A stretch of DNA of 64,000 nt from Phycisphaeraceae bacterium (GTDB taxonomy: Bacteria > Planctomycetota > Phycisphaerae > Phycisphaerales > UBA1924), in assembly GCA_020639155.1 (NCBI GenBank), contig JACKHF010000001.1, forward strand, positions 1,798,001 through 1,862,000, given 5' to 3'. The position numbers and the translations under genes were made by a program. The notes beneath the pieces are model-generated. The model was given only the letters and a program-made list of their open reading frames with translations, was not told the origin of the DNA and ran no database searches. Within the stretch, counting starts at the first letter, position 1. Each line of letters begins with the position of its first letter. Shown here one piece after another: positions 1 through 7,912 of the stretch.

Positions 1-67
1 CTGTTCGGCTTGGAATCTGTTCAATAGTGCAATGTTTGTCGTGTCCCAGCAGTGATAGAGTCTTGTC

Positions 68-1258
68 ATGCCAAGTTTCAGATACACAGCACTTGATGCC
101 ACCGGTCGCGAGATTGCCGGTGTACTTGATGCTGCATCGGAACAGGCACTTCTGAACGAGTTGGAGTCCCGGTCACTGACGCCAGTATCGCTCGCAGCCA
201 AGGCATCAGCCATGGATCGCGGACAAAGAGCATTGCCTACACGAAAGCTCGGGCTTGCCTATACCCAACTTGCCGACTTGCTCAATGCGGGTGTGCCAAT
301 CCTTCGTGGGCTCCATCTGCTTGGCAGATCGAAGTCACGCTCCCGGTTTACAAGAGTCTTCCGGCAGGTGGCTGATAATGTCGGAGAAGGTTCGGATCTT
401 GCTGATGCGATGGAGAGCACCAAGGGCGCCTTCCCGCGTATCCATGTTGCGATGGTGCGTGCGGGTGAAAAGGGCGGATTCCTTGAGCAGGTGCTTGGCA
501 AACTCGGCGCGTTCGTTGAACGCCAGGCAGATTTTCGTGCCAAGGTCATTGGAAGCCTGACATATCCCGCGGTGCTGGTGGTCATTGGGGGCAGCGTGAT
601 GACCGCGATTCTCGGGGTTTTCGTGCCGATGTTTCGTGAGTTGTTCGAGTCACAGCCGAACCTGCCCTCGATTACGGAGCTGGTCTTTGCTGCGTCCGAT
701 GTTGTGACAAAGTACGCGTTCTTTGCGATCATCGCGCTCGCGATACTGGCTGTGGGGTTGTGGCGAGGATTGAAAGACTACCGCGTTCGGCGTGTGATCG
801 ATATCGGTTTAACAAAGGTGTACGTGCTCGGGCCGATCGTGCGATCGCTGGCAGCTGCACGGTTCTGCAGGATGCTCGGCACAATGCTGGGCAACGGCGT
901 TCCCATGCTTGCTGCAATGACCATCGCGAAGGATGCAGCCGGCAACGTGCTTCTCGAAGAAACGATCGAAGATGCGACCGAAGCGGTTCGCGCGGGCGAT
1001 CCATTAGTCGGCCCGCTCCAGAAGAGCGGATTGTTCGGTGATGATGTGATAGAGATGATCGATGTTGCTGAAAACGCAAACAATCTCGATACCATGCTGG
1101 TGACAATTGCGGACACGATTGAGAAACGGGTCGACCGACTTTTGAACAGTGCGGTGAAACTCGTCGAGCCACTGCTGCTGGTTGTGATCGCATCATGTGT
1201 TGTCGTTGTTGCTGCAGCGCTTCTCTTGCCGATGGTGGAGATGAGCGGCAACGTGTAA
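68..1258 (+). CDS. gspF: Type II secretion inner-membrane platform protein GspF/PilC
   Basis: A 396-residue protein with the GspF layout: two homologous cytoplasmic T2SSF domains (about residues 60-170 and 255-360) and three membrane helices (about 165-190, 215-235 and 367-390). The family forms the polytopic inner-membrane platform that couples the GspE ATPase to pseudopilus assembly. The seven genes that follow encode pseudopilins and other T2SS parts, which supports the call. The ATG at 68 has no strong ribosome binding site, but the N-terminus (MPSFRYTALD) matches the usual GspF/PilC start, with A-x-D-x-x-G after the first strand. GspE would be expected just upstream, outside the window. 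Type IV pilus PilC is the alternative; GspK and GspL-like genes in the cluster favour T2SS. Confidence 0.93.
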   Translation: MPSFRYTALDATGREIAGVLDAASEQALLNELESRSLTPVSLAAKASAMDRGQRALPTRKLGLAYTQLADLLNAGVPILRGLHLLGRSKSRSRFTRVFRQVADNVGEGSDLADAMESTKGAFPRIHVAMVRAGEKGGFLEQVLGKLGAFVERQADFRAKVIGSLTYPAVLVVIGGSVMTAILGVFVPMFRELFESQPNLPSITELVFAASDVVTKYAFFAIIALAILAVGLWRGLKDYRVRRVIDIGLTKVYVLGPIVRSLAAARFCRMLGTMLGNGVPMLAAMTIAKDAAGNVLLEETIEDATEAVRAGDPLVGPLQKSGLFGDDVIEMIDVAENANNLDTMLVTIADTIEKRVDRLLNSAVKLVEPLLLVVIASCVVVVAAALLLPMVEMSGNV

Positions 1259-1388
1259 ATGGGGATCGGCTGGGAAACCTGTCCGCAGATATACAGAGCT
1301 GTTTGTTCGGATTTTGAACGCATATTTCGGATACAGATTCGGTGAAGTCTTTGGCTGGGATCAGGCTGATCTTGGCTGAAAGCAGGTG

Positions 1389-1417
1389 TTGCGTGGAACA
1401 AGCACCTATGCTAGTAT
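1389..1417 (+). promoter_or_regulatory. Candidate sigma70-type promoter upstream of gspG
   Basis: TTGCGT (1389-1394) and TAGTAT (1412-1417) are separated by exactly 17 bases, close to the TTGACA/TATAAT consensus. Transcription would start near 1424 and give a leader of about 220 bases before gspG. The call rests on pattern only. Confidence 0.45.
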
Positions 1418-1470
1418 GTACAAGCTAACTTCTGGTGGTTCTCATCAGAAGCGTTTGGACACGCAGGATG

Positions 1471-1524
1471 CGCCACGTTGAGGCAACGGCAACGTTCAGG
1501 GGGTAGATTCCCGGGAACGTGGCG
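1471..1524 (+). promoter_or_regulatory. Competing stem-loops in the gspG leader
   Basis: CGCCACGTT (1471-1479) is a perfect inverted repeat of AACGTGGCG (1516-1524). The left arm can also pair with CAACG (1484-1488) or CAACGT (1490-1495). The segment ACGTTC (1492-1497) can itself pair with GAACGT (1515-1520). The arms therefore form alternative hairpins of the 1:2 versus 3:4 kind. A short pyrimidine run, TCTTTCT, follows the last arm. This may be an attenuator, an RNA stability element or a protein-bound leader. No known riboswitch consensus was recognised. Confidence 0.5.
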
Positions 1525-1646
1525 TCTTTCTGACACGAATCGATATCCGCATGCTTGGTGCTGTGCTGGAGAGACTCCTGTCACACATCGAGATTAAAGG
1601 GGCAGGGTTTCTCAGCATTCAGTATCGACACAGCGGAGCATAGACC

Positions 1647-2177
1647 ATGGACATCACACGCAGTACACGGGCACCTCGTATCACACGCACAACCCGAGGC
1701 GCATTCACGATTGTCGAAGTCATGATCGTGCTTGCGATCGTGCTGGTGCTGGCTGGTCTTGTCGGTGTGAAGCTGTTTGCACAGCGTGATAAAGCAAACA
1801 TCAAGATCACCCAGCAGCAGATGGCGCAGATCAAGGATGCTATCAAACTCTTCAAACTTGACTTTGAGCGCGTTCCCAATGACGAGGAGGGCATCGCGGT
1901 GCTCTGGGACAAAGAGATGCTCGATGCCGAATCTGATATTGAACTCTACACAAAGGGTGGGTATCTCGATGCAAAGAAGGAGACCGACCACTGGGGCAGT
2001 GAGTGGGGCTATGAGACCTACGAGGATGAGTCATCAGGCGAACTGACATATCGACTCTGGTCGTTTGGGCCCGACAGGGAGGATGGTACCGAAGACGATG
2101 TTCGTCCGGTCGGTGAGAAAGACGACGAGGAGTCCGGGTTCGGTTCGGATGGTGGTATTGATAGCGGCGGTGAGTGA
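1647..2177 (+). CDS. gspG: Type II secretion major pseudopilin GspG
   Basis: A 176-residue protein with a class III prepilin signal: a basic leader, then the FTIVE segment with Glu at +5 and a hydrophobic helix. GspG subunits polymerise into the periplasmic pseudopilus that pushes substrates through the secretin. The C-terminal part carries the GspG hallmark loop (SFGPDREDGTEDDV), which matches the conserved calcium-binding segment of this family. The residue before the predicted cleavage site is Ala rather than the usual Gly. The tail after that loop is acidic and glycine/serine rich. The ATG at 1647 is preceded by GGAG at 8-base spacing. It is the first gene after the structured leader and is followed by the minor pseudopilins. 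Confidence 0.93.
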   Translation: MDITRSTRAPRITRTTRGAFTIVEVMIVLAIVLVLAGLVGVKLFAQRDKANIKITQQQMAQIKDAIKLFKLDFERVPNDEEGIAVLWDKEMLDAESDIELYTKGGYLDAKKETDHWGSEWGYETYEDESSGELTYRLWSFGPDREDGTEDDVRPVGEKDDEESGFGSDGGIDSGGE

Positions 2178-2228
2178 GTGCTGGAGCTGCGCGGTAGACG
2201 CAGCGGCAACTTTCAGGAGCATAGCAGC

Positions 2229-3014
2229 ATGCAACGGCGAGCATTCACGATCATCGAACTCATGATCGTGCTCGTGTTGTTGCTTGCACTCTCGGCGATC
2301 GCGATGCCATCCCTCTGGTCGCGTGTTTCGAAGGAGCGTGTGTCAAACGTCACACGAGCAGTCACGGATGCAGCAACGGACTGCCGAACCCGTGCGATGA
2401 AAACGGGCAACCCTGTTGCACTGATCGCAGTGTCCGAGCAGGCCGATTCGCGTGAACGTGCGCGCACAACATGGAACATTGTGCAGGTGGACTGGGATCC
2501 GGAGCGTCCCGACGCGTGGCTGACTGTCATCGAAGCGACGCGCGAGGCAGATTCGTCAGAACTTCTCATGGCAGCAGCTGAGGAAGACGCGGTTTCGGGT
2601 GAGCGCGAGCCTTTGGACATTGTCATGACACTGGACGACGAGTGGCAGCCGTTTGGGAGCAGTTCGCGACAGATGCTGCTCGAACAGGCGCACGAGATGC
2701 ATTTGGATGCCTTGTCAGGAAGGTCATTGGGTGCTGCGGATGAAGCAGCGATGGGATCGATCAGTTCCGGTATTGGCGGACTTGCGGATGTTGAAACGAT
2801 CAGCGGCGCGATTGCGGTGTTTCTGTCCGATGGCACCGCACTGCCCGGACCGGTGAGTGTGTTCTCATACAACAACGAGGTCGTGTACGACGTCATCGTC
2901 GGTGCGTGGTCCGGTGTTGTGACACTGGAACGTGCAGAGCTCGAGGAAGACGGCGACGAACTGCTTGCGCCGTTTGACAGCGAGCCCGACCCGATTGGAG
3001 GGCGCACGCCATGA
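2229..3014 (+). CDS. gspH: Minor pseudopilin, GspH-like
   Basis: A 261-residue protein starting with a prepilin signal (RRAFTIIELM, Glu at +5) and one hydrophobic helix. Position between gspG and gspI in T2SS order, and a longer, variable periplasmic domain, point to GspH, a minor pseudopilin of the tip region. I chose the ATG at 2229 because it has AGGAGC just upstream and puts the cleavage site 4 residues from the start. An upstream GTG at 2178 would add 17 residues of non-leader sequence. Residues around 110-190 are acidic. Three of the four short pseudopilins here, including this one, have Ala at -1. It could be called a general PilE/FimT-type pseudopilin. Confidence 0.8.
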   Translation: MQRRAFTIIELMIVLVLLLALSAIAMPSLWSRVSKERVSNVTRAVTDAATDCRTRAMKTGNPVALIAVSEQADSRERARTTWNIVQVDWDPERPDAWLTVIEATREADSSELLMAAAEEDAVSGEREPLDIVMTLDDEWQPFGSSSRQMLLEQAHEMHLDALSGRSLGAADEAAMGSISSGIGGLADVETISGAIAVFLSDGTALPGPVSVFSYNNEVVYDVIVGAWSGVVTLERAELEEDGDELLAPFDSEPDPIGGRTP

Positions 3015-3610
3015 TGCACGCGAGCGCACGTCGGGGTTCGGTGCTGCTTGAGATCGTGATTTCGGTTGCGCTGTTTATCGCAGCGGGACTGACGATCTTC
3101 GGTTCGGTTCGGCAGTCTTTGCGAAGCGCAGAGGGCGCGGATGTGCGTGCGCAGGCGGTCGATCTCGCATCGACCGCGATGGCGATGCTTGAAGCGGGGC
3201 TTGCAACACCCGAGATGCTCAACGGTCCCGCGCTTCGCACGATGGAGCACATCGAGGACGCGAGCGCGCTCGCGGGCGAGTATTCCGATGCGCCGATGCC
3301 GGAGTCCGAGAGCGAGTTTGATGATGAGATGCTTGGGTTTGAGGCGCAGGCGACCATCCCGTCAGTCGAGCAGCGACTCGCGAGCACCATGTGGTCGCTT
3401 GAAATCGCGGCGGAACGATCGGAGTTTCCCGGGTTGCATCTCGTGACTGTGCGTTCGGTGAAGTACGCAACTCTCGATATGGATGAGGTCGAGGCATCGT
3501 TCGAGCTGACGCAGCTTGTTCGTCTCGCGCCTGATGCGCAGGATATCGTCGGCGAGGATGGACTCAACGAACTCGCAGCACCCTCTGGCAGCAGTGGGGG
3601 TGGACTGTGA
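3011..3610 (+). CDS. gspI: Minor pseudopilin, GspI-like
   Basis: A 199-residue protein with prepilin leader RRGSVLLEIVISVALF: Gly at -1 and Glu at +5, followed by a membrane helix. GspI nucleates the GspI-J-K pseudopilus tip complex. The position directly before the gspJ-like gene supports the assignment. The start overlaps the stop of the preceding gene (ATGA), so translation is probably coupled. The periplasmic part is longer than usual for GspI (about 130 residues) and acidic. Identification rests on the leader and gene order more than on sequence detail of the globular domain. Confidence 0.75.
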   Translation: MMHASARRGSVLLEIVISVALFIAAGLTIFGSVRQSLRSAEGADVRAQAVDLASTAMAMLEAGLATPEMLNGPALRTMEHIEDASALAGEYSDAPMPESESEFDDEMLGFEAQATIPSVEQRLASTMWSLEIAAERSEFPGLHLVTVRSVKYATLDMDEVEASFELTQLVRLAPDAQDIVGEDGLNELAAPSGSSGGGL

Positions 3611-4404
3611 GGACACATGCCCGTTATCGCGCAGCATTCACGCTGATCGAGGTCATCATCTCGCTGGCAATGCTGGTGCTGCTGTCGGGTGTCTTGATGG
3701 GATTCCTCTGGAATCTTGCGAAGGATCGGCGCGCGGTCGTGAACATCCTGCAGGTGCAGCGCACCGCTGATGTGTTGTTTGATCGACTCGCGAGCGATCT
3801 GACGAGTGCCGTTGCAACAAGCGGTAGTGGTGCTGGGATCAACGGTCGCGCGACGAGTCTGACGATCGTCTCTCGTGGTGTGTTTGTGACAGCGCCCGGT
3901 GCAACCGCGCAGCAGGGTGATGCGCAGACGATGACCGTCGAGTTCATTGAGGGCACGGGCGAGATCACGCTCGTACGCAACGCTGGAGCCAGCGGCGCGG
4001 GCTCGCCCGAGATTCTGTCCGATCGCATTGCGCAGGTTCGCTTCAGATATCACGACGGATCAAGCTGGCGTACGAGTTTCAACAGCCAGTCGGCAGCGAA
4101 TCTGCCCGTCGCGGTTGAGGTTGCGGTGTGGTTCCTCAGTCCCGGCGCTGATCCGATCATTCCGATTCCGGAGGATCCGTCGCTACTGACCGAAGAGGAA
4201 GTGCGGGAACTGGAAGAGCAGTACGGCCCGAACTGGATGGACGAGATCCTGCTGTCTGAGGAGGAAGAAGAACTCAAGCCGGAGCATGAGCGTGAGCCCG
4301 ATCGCATCCGTGTGTTGATCGTGCCCGATGGGCCGTCGGGCACATGGAGTGCCTTTGGAAGCGCGTATGACAGCGGTGACTTTGATGATGGGGGGAGCGA
4401 ATGA
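3607..4404 (+). CDS. gspJ: Minor pseudopilin, GspJ-like
   Basis: A 265-residue protein starting at a GTG that overlaps the preceding stop (GTGA). The leader has Ala at -1 followed by FTLIEVIISL, with Glu at +5. The globular part contains an RFRYHDG-like segment and a LPVAVEVAVWF strand, typical of GspJ, where residues near the C-terminus form the second half of the minor-pseudopilin beta sheet. An acidic insertion with many Glu residues spans roughly residues 190-235. GspJ bridges GspI and GspK at the pseudopilus tip. It overlaps gspK by four bases. Confidence 0.8.
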   Translation: MRTHARYRAAFTLIEVIISLAMLVLLSGVLMGFLWNLAKDRRAVVNILQVQRTADVLFDRLASDLTSAVATSGSGAGINGRATSLTIVSRGVFVTAPGATAQQGDAQTMTVEFIEGTGEITLVRNAGASGAGSPEILSDRIAQVRFRYHDGSSWRTSFNSQSAANLPVAVEVAVWFLSPGADPIIPIPEDPSLLTEEEVRELEEQYGPNWMDEILLSEEEEELKPEHEREPDRIRVLIVPDGPSGTWSAFGSAYDSGDFDDGGSE

Positions 4405-6125
4405 GCACGCACCTCCACATATCATCCCATAGTGCGCGTGAGCGCGGCATCGTTCTGGTGCTGACGCTGCTTGTTATCACCATCGCCGCGTTAATCGGCA
4501 CGACGGTGCTGGTCGCGTCGCAGGCAGAACTTGGCACGACGCAGCGAGTGACGGAGCGCACTCGCTCGCGGGCGCTAGCGTGGTCGGGTGTGCAGGCAGC
4601 GATGGCAGAACTCTCTCAGCAGCGAGAGGAACTGCTCGACGGATTCGAGCCAAACCTTACGCCGGAAGCTGTTGTGTTCGAACTCGGTGACGGATTCCAG
4701 GGCGTGTTCAGGCTGGTCGAGATTGGGCCCGAGGGCGAACTTGCGGTCAGCGAAAACGCGAAACTCGATCTGAACGTGACCAGCGAAGATGTGTTGGCAA
4801 AGATCGAAGCGATTGGGCCGAGCTTCGCGTCGGAGATAGTCAAGCATCGTGATTCGTCGCCGTTTGTCAGCACGCACGACCTGCTGAACGTGAAGGGTGT
4901 GTCGTACGACACATTTGCAGGCGATGCGGTTGGCGGTTCATCGTTTGACGCGATGATGGACGTGCCCGTCGCGAGCTTCGGGTCGAGTGACTTTGGCGAT
5001 CTTGGCGGTTCACTCCCGCTGGCGCAACTCGTGACAGTGTTCAGCTTTGACCCGAACATCCAGGCTGGGATCGGGCGCAGGAGCAGCGACACGCGAGGCG
5101 ATTTGCGACTGAACCTCAATCAGGAGTGGACAGAAGAGCTGGGTAGGGAGGCTGAGAAACGCTTTGGACCTGACGGCGCCAACGCAGTCAAAGCGATCAT
5201 GGAGTCTGACCGCGAACTTAAGACGATGGCTGACGTTGCGCGTCTACTGATCGATCTCGGGAATATGGGTGAAGGGTTGTCGCCGGACGACTGGCGCGGC
5301 GCCCTTGATGCGGTGACCACAACGTCGGACTGGTTCCTTCCGGGTCGGGTCGACATCAACCACGCCCCGAAGGAAGTGCTCGCAGCGCTGCCGGGTCTGG
5401 ATGCAGACAAAGCCGAGCAGATCGCGAGCATGCGCGAGCGTCTGGACGAGGACACCCTCCAGTCGCCGTATTGGCTGATTGAGCACGACATCATCACGGT
5501 GGAGGAGATTCCCCAACTGATCGACCACATCACGACGCGCTCGATGCAATGGCGCATCCGCGTAGAAGCTGGGATCAAGCGTGCGACCGAGCCCGGTGAG
5601 GAGGCGACGGACGAGTTCGGGATGCTGCTGAATGACTTGGACGATCTCAGCCAGCGGGTGGTTTACGAGGCTGTGATTGATGTTGGATCTCAGCAGCCTC
5701 GGGTTGCATATTTGCGTGATGTAACACAACTTGACCTTGCAACGTCATGGGCGAATCTGGTAGGCTATGGCACAGACGGATTGGAGTTTGATAGGGAATC
5801 GGGTTTTGACCAAGACCTTCACGACGGTATGGGAGATGCTGGGAACGGTGCAGATTCTGGGACGGAACTTGAAACCGATAACAGTCGATCAGCCGATGTA
5901 AACAACGATCGAAGCAGTTCTGATACGAACGGGTCTGATCGATCTGCAGCAAACAGCAGCGAGCGTCGTTCAGATTCTGGTAACAACCGATCAAACATGG
6001 AAGCTGATGAACCGGCTGAGGGTTCATCCAGTACTGGATCACGTGGGGCCGATTCTGGTGACAACCGGATCGGCCGATGGACGACGCACGCACCAAAGGT
6101 GAAAGACTCGGGAGGTTCGCAATAG
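4401..6125 (+). CDS. gspK: Type II secretion tip pseudopilin GspK with low-complexity tail
   Basis: A 574-residue protein, longer than common GspK (about 320-340). The N-terminus (ERGIVLVLTLLVITIAA) has the GspK-type leader with no Glu at +5. Two helix-hairpin-helix segments follow: LDLNVTSEDVLAKIEAIG near residues 118-135 and DINHAPKEVLAALPGL near 315-330, as in the T2SSK fold. GspK caps the pseudopilus tip. The last 110 or so residues are a low-complexity tail very rich in Ser, Asp, Asn, Gly and Glu, probably disordered, with possible cation binding. The reading frame overlaps the start of the next gene by 49 bases. Confidence 0.88.
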   Translation: MSTHLHISSHSARERGIVLVLTLLVITIAALIGTTVLVASQAELGTTQRVTERTRSRALAWSGVQAAMAELSQQREELLDGFEPNLTPEAVVFELGDGFQGVFRLVEIGPEGELAVSENAKLDLNVTSEDVLAKIEAIGPSFASEIVKHRDSSPFVSTHDLLNVKGVSYDTFAGDAVGGSSFDAMMDVPVASFGSSDFGDLGGSLPLAQLVTVFSFDPNIQAGIGRRSSDTRGDLRLNLNQEWTEELGREAEKRFGPDGANAVKAIMESDRELKTMADVARLLIDLGNMGEGLSPDDWRGALDAVTTTSDWFLPGRVDINHAPKEVLAALPGLDADKAEQIASMRERLDEDTLQSPYWLIEHDIITVEEIPQLIDHITTRSMQWRIRVEAGIKRATEPGEEATDEFGMLLNDLDDLSQRVVYEAVIDVGSQQPRVAYLRDVTQLDLATSWANLVGYGTDGLEFDRESGFDQDLHDGMGDAGNGADSGTELETDNSRSADVNNDRSSSDTNGSDRSAANSSERRSDSGNNRSNMEADEPAEGSSSTGSRGADSGDNRIGRWTTHAPKVKDSGGSQ

Positions 6126-7912
6126 CACCATTACGCGACACATCCCGTTCAGCTAAGGCTCATCAGGCTGGTTCGAAGCGCGCAGTGAAGCTGCCGTTCG
6201 CAAGTCGTTCGTCGGCCAAGCAAGCTGCTGTGCCGAAGTCCATCGCTGTTGATTCGTCTGCAGCACATCGTGTGTCTTCACGACAGCTTTATATTGACCT
6301 CGCTGCTGATGATGCGGTTGTGCTGGATGTGAAGCGGAAGGGATCCGGGGTTGAGGTTGTCTCATTCTCTCATCTGAGCCGCCCTGAAACGATCGATCCT
6401 GCGAACGCTGCGAAAGTTGGTGCGTGGATCAAGGATGAACTTGCTTCGCGCGACGGGGCTGTGCATCCGGTCAGCTTTGCATGTCGAAGGCATGATGCGA
6501 TCCTCAAGCGGATTGATCTGACCGGGGCAGCAGGGAAGAAGGAGTTGCAACTAGCACCGATGGTGACGCTGCAGATGTCGCGTCATCTGCCATTCCCGAT
6601 GGTGGGGTCGGCACTTGACTATGTGCCGCTGGACTCGCAGTTTGAATCGAATGCAGCATCCGTGCGTCTCATGGGTGCGGTGCTCCCTGCAGAGCGGCTG
6701 CGTTTCTTGCATGATGTCGCGCATGAGATCAGCGGCAAAAACGATCCGGAATCGATTGGTTTGCACGCTGCTGGAGCATGGGCGCTGCTTGCTGAAAAAT
6801 CTCGTGCAACTGACGGCGCAGTGCTTGGTATCGCGATCGGCGTGCAGAGCAGTTCCATTGTTGTACTCGAAGCAGGCAGGATGATGTTTGTGCGCGGCGT
6901 GGATGTCGGAATTGATCGAGAGCTAAACCAGATTGATGCTGGTGTGCTCGCTTTGGAAGCCAAACGCACATGGATGGGGTATAGAGCGATTCCCGATGCG
7001 AAGGAGATTTCGCACGCGTTTGTGCTCGGTGAGGACGACGTTGTTTCATCGGTGACTACGTCGGTTGCAGCGTCGCTGAATGTGCCGACAGAGACGGTGC
7101 ACGCTCCGGCATCGGTCAAGTTTGCTGACGAGTTGACACCCGGCCAGCGGACGGTGGCGCTGCCCATCGCGGGGTTGGCAATCGAGTCGGAACTTGGTGT
7201 TCGCAGCTTTGACTTTGTGCATCCTCGCAAGGCACCCGACATGACGCAGGTGCGCAGGCAGCGTCTGCTGCTCGGTGTGCTTGGTCTTATCGCGATCGTT
7301 GGTGGTATTGGTGTGTTCCTGAGCATGGAACTCGATGATCTGCGCGATCAGGTTGCTGTCACACAGCAGAAGATGAAAACGACGCAGGACAAGTTCATCG
7401 AGGCGTCGCTTGCTGATGCGCGATTGCAGCATATCGAGCACTGGCGAGAGTCACGTGTGGACTGGCTTGCGCACCTCGAGCAGATCGGTTCGGGTGTGCC
7501 AGCTGCGCCCGATGCGCTACTCGACGAATGGCGTGGCCAGATGGCTGCTGCTGCAGTGTTTACACCGAAGGGCAGGAGCTTCTTTGGTGGGACGTGGTCA
7601 AGCAAGAAGCGTGCTGATTTCTATATCGCTGGGCCAGTGAAGACCCCGTCGATTGTGCAGGTGCTCCGCGATCATCTGATCGAGTTTGGTGTGTATGGCG
7701 TCAAGTCTAACGGTCCTGACGGAAATCCGAAGTTCAGCATTGATCTCACTTCCGCCGACGAGAAGCCGGTTGTTGCAGCACCCGAGAACGACACGACACT
7801 GATAGCACCAAATGGGATTGAGGCGCCCGTCATCGCAAAGAACGATGCATCAACAAATCAACCTGCTGCGACCGATGCGCAGTCTGCTTCGGAAGGAGCC
7901 GAGGCGCAATGA
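6077..7912 (+). CDS. gspL: GspL/PilM-like actin-fold assembly protein
   Basis: A 611-residue protein. Residues about 70-390 look like the PilM/GspL cytoplasmic actin-like fold (DIDLAADDAVVLD-type strand, then a long region with VLGIAIGVQSSSIVVLEAG as a second phosphate-loop-like strand). A single membrane helix follows (LLLGVLGLIAIVGGIGVF, about residues 396-415), then a coiled stretch and a periplasmic domain. In T2SS, GspL links the GspE ATPase to GspM. The first 65 residues are a basic, low-complexity extension encoded partly over the end of gspK. The ATG at 6077 lacks a good ribosome binding site, so a later start is possible. The gene runs directly into the gspM-like gene with an ATGA overlap. 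Confidence 0.75.
   Translation: MDDARTKGERLGRFAIAPLRDTSRSAKAHQAGSKRAVKLPFASRSSAKQAAVPKSIAVDSSAAHRVSSRQLYIDLAADDAVVLDVKRKGSGVEVVSFSHLSRPETIDPANAAKVGAWIKDELASRDGAVHPVSFACRRHDAILKRIDLTGAAGKKELQLAPMVTLQMSRHLPFPMVGSALDYVPLDSQFESNAASVRLMGAVLPAERLRFLHDVAHEISGKNDPESIGLHAAGAWALLAEKSRATDGAVLGIAIGVQSSSIVVLEAGRMMFVRGVDVGIDRELNQIDAGVLALEAKRTWMGYRAIPDAKEISHAFVLGEDDVVSSVTTSVAASLNVPTETVHAPASVKFADELTPGQRTVALPIAGLAIESELGVRSFDFVHPRKAPDMTQVRRQRLLLGVLGLIAIVGGIGVFLSMELDDLRDQVAVTQQKMKTTQDKFIEASLADARLQHIEHWRESRVDWLAHLEQIGSGVPAAPDALLDEWRGQMAAAAVFTPKGRSFFGGTWSSKKRADFYIAGPVKTPSIVQVLRDHLIEFGVYGVKSNGPDGNPKFSIDLTSADEKPVVAAPENDTTLIAPNGIEAPVIAKNDASTNQPAATDAQSASEGAEAQ

Larger units (their letters stand above)
1259..1646 (+). 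promoter_or_regulatory. Non-coding leader between gspF and gspG
   Basis: A 388-base gap inside an otherwise tightly packed cluster. I see no credible ORF in it. It contains a sigma70-like promoter candidate near 1389-1417 and a set of mutually exclusive inverted repeats at 1471-1524, both listed separately. The gspG ribosome binding site GGAG lies about 8 bases before the ATG at 1647. The natural reading is a separate promoter and long 5' leader for the highly expressed major pseudopilin. That reading is inference. Confidence 0.6.

Noticed and set aside
1..67. Possible 3' end of gspE
   Set aside because: All that is visible is 67 bases with stops in two frames; no GspE residues can be recognised.
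2213..4053. Long minus-strand open frames under the pseudopilin genes
   Set aside because: Low-complexity Ser/Arg translations without start signals; the plus-strand pseudopilin leaders are clear.
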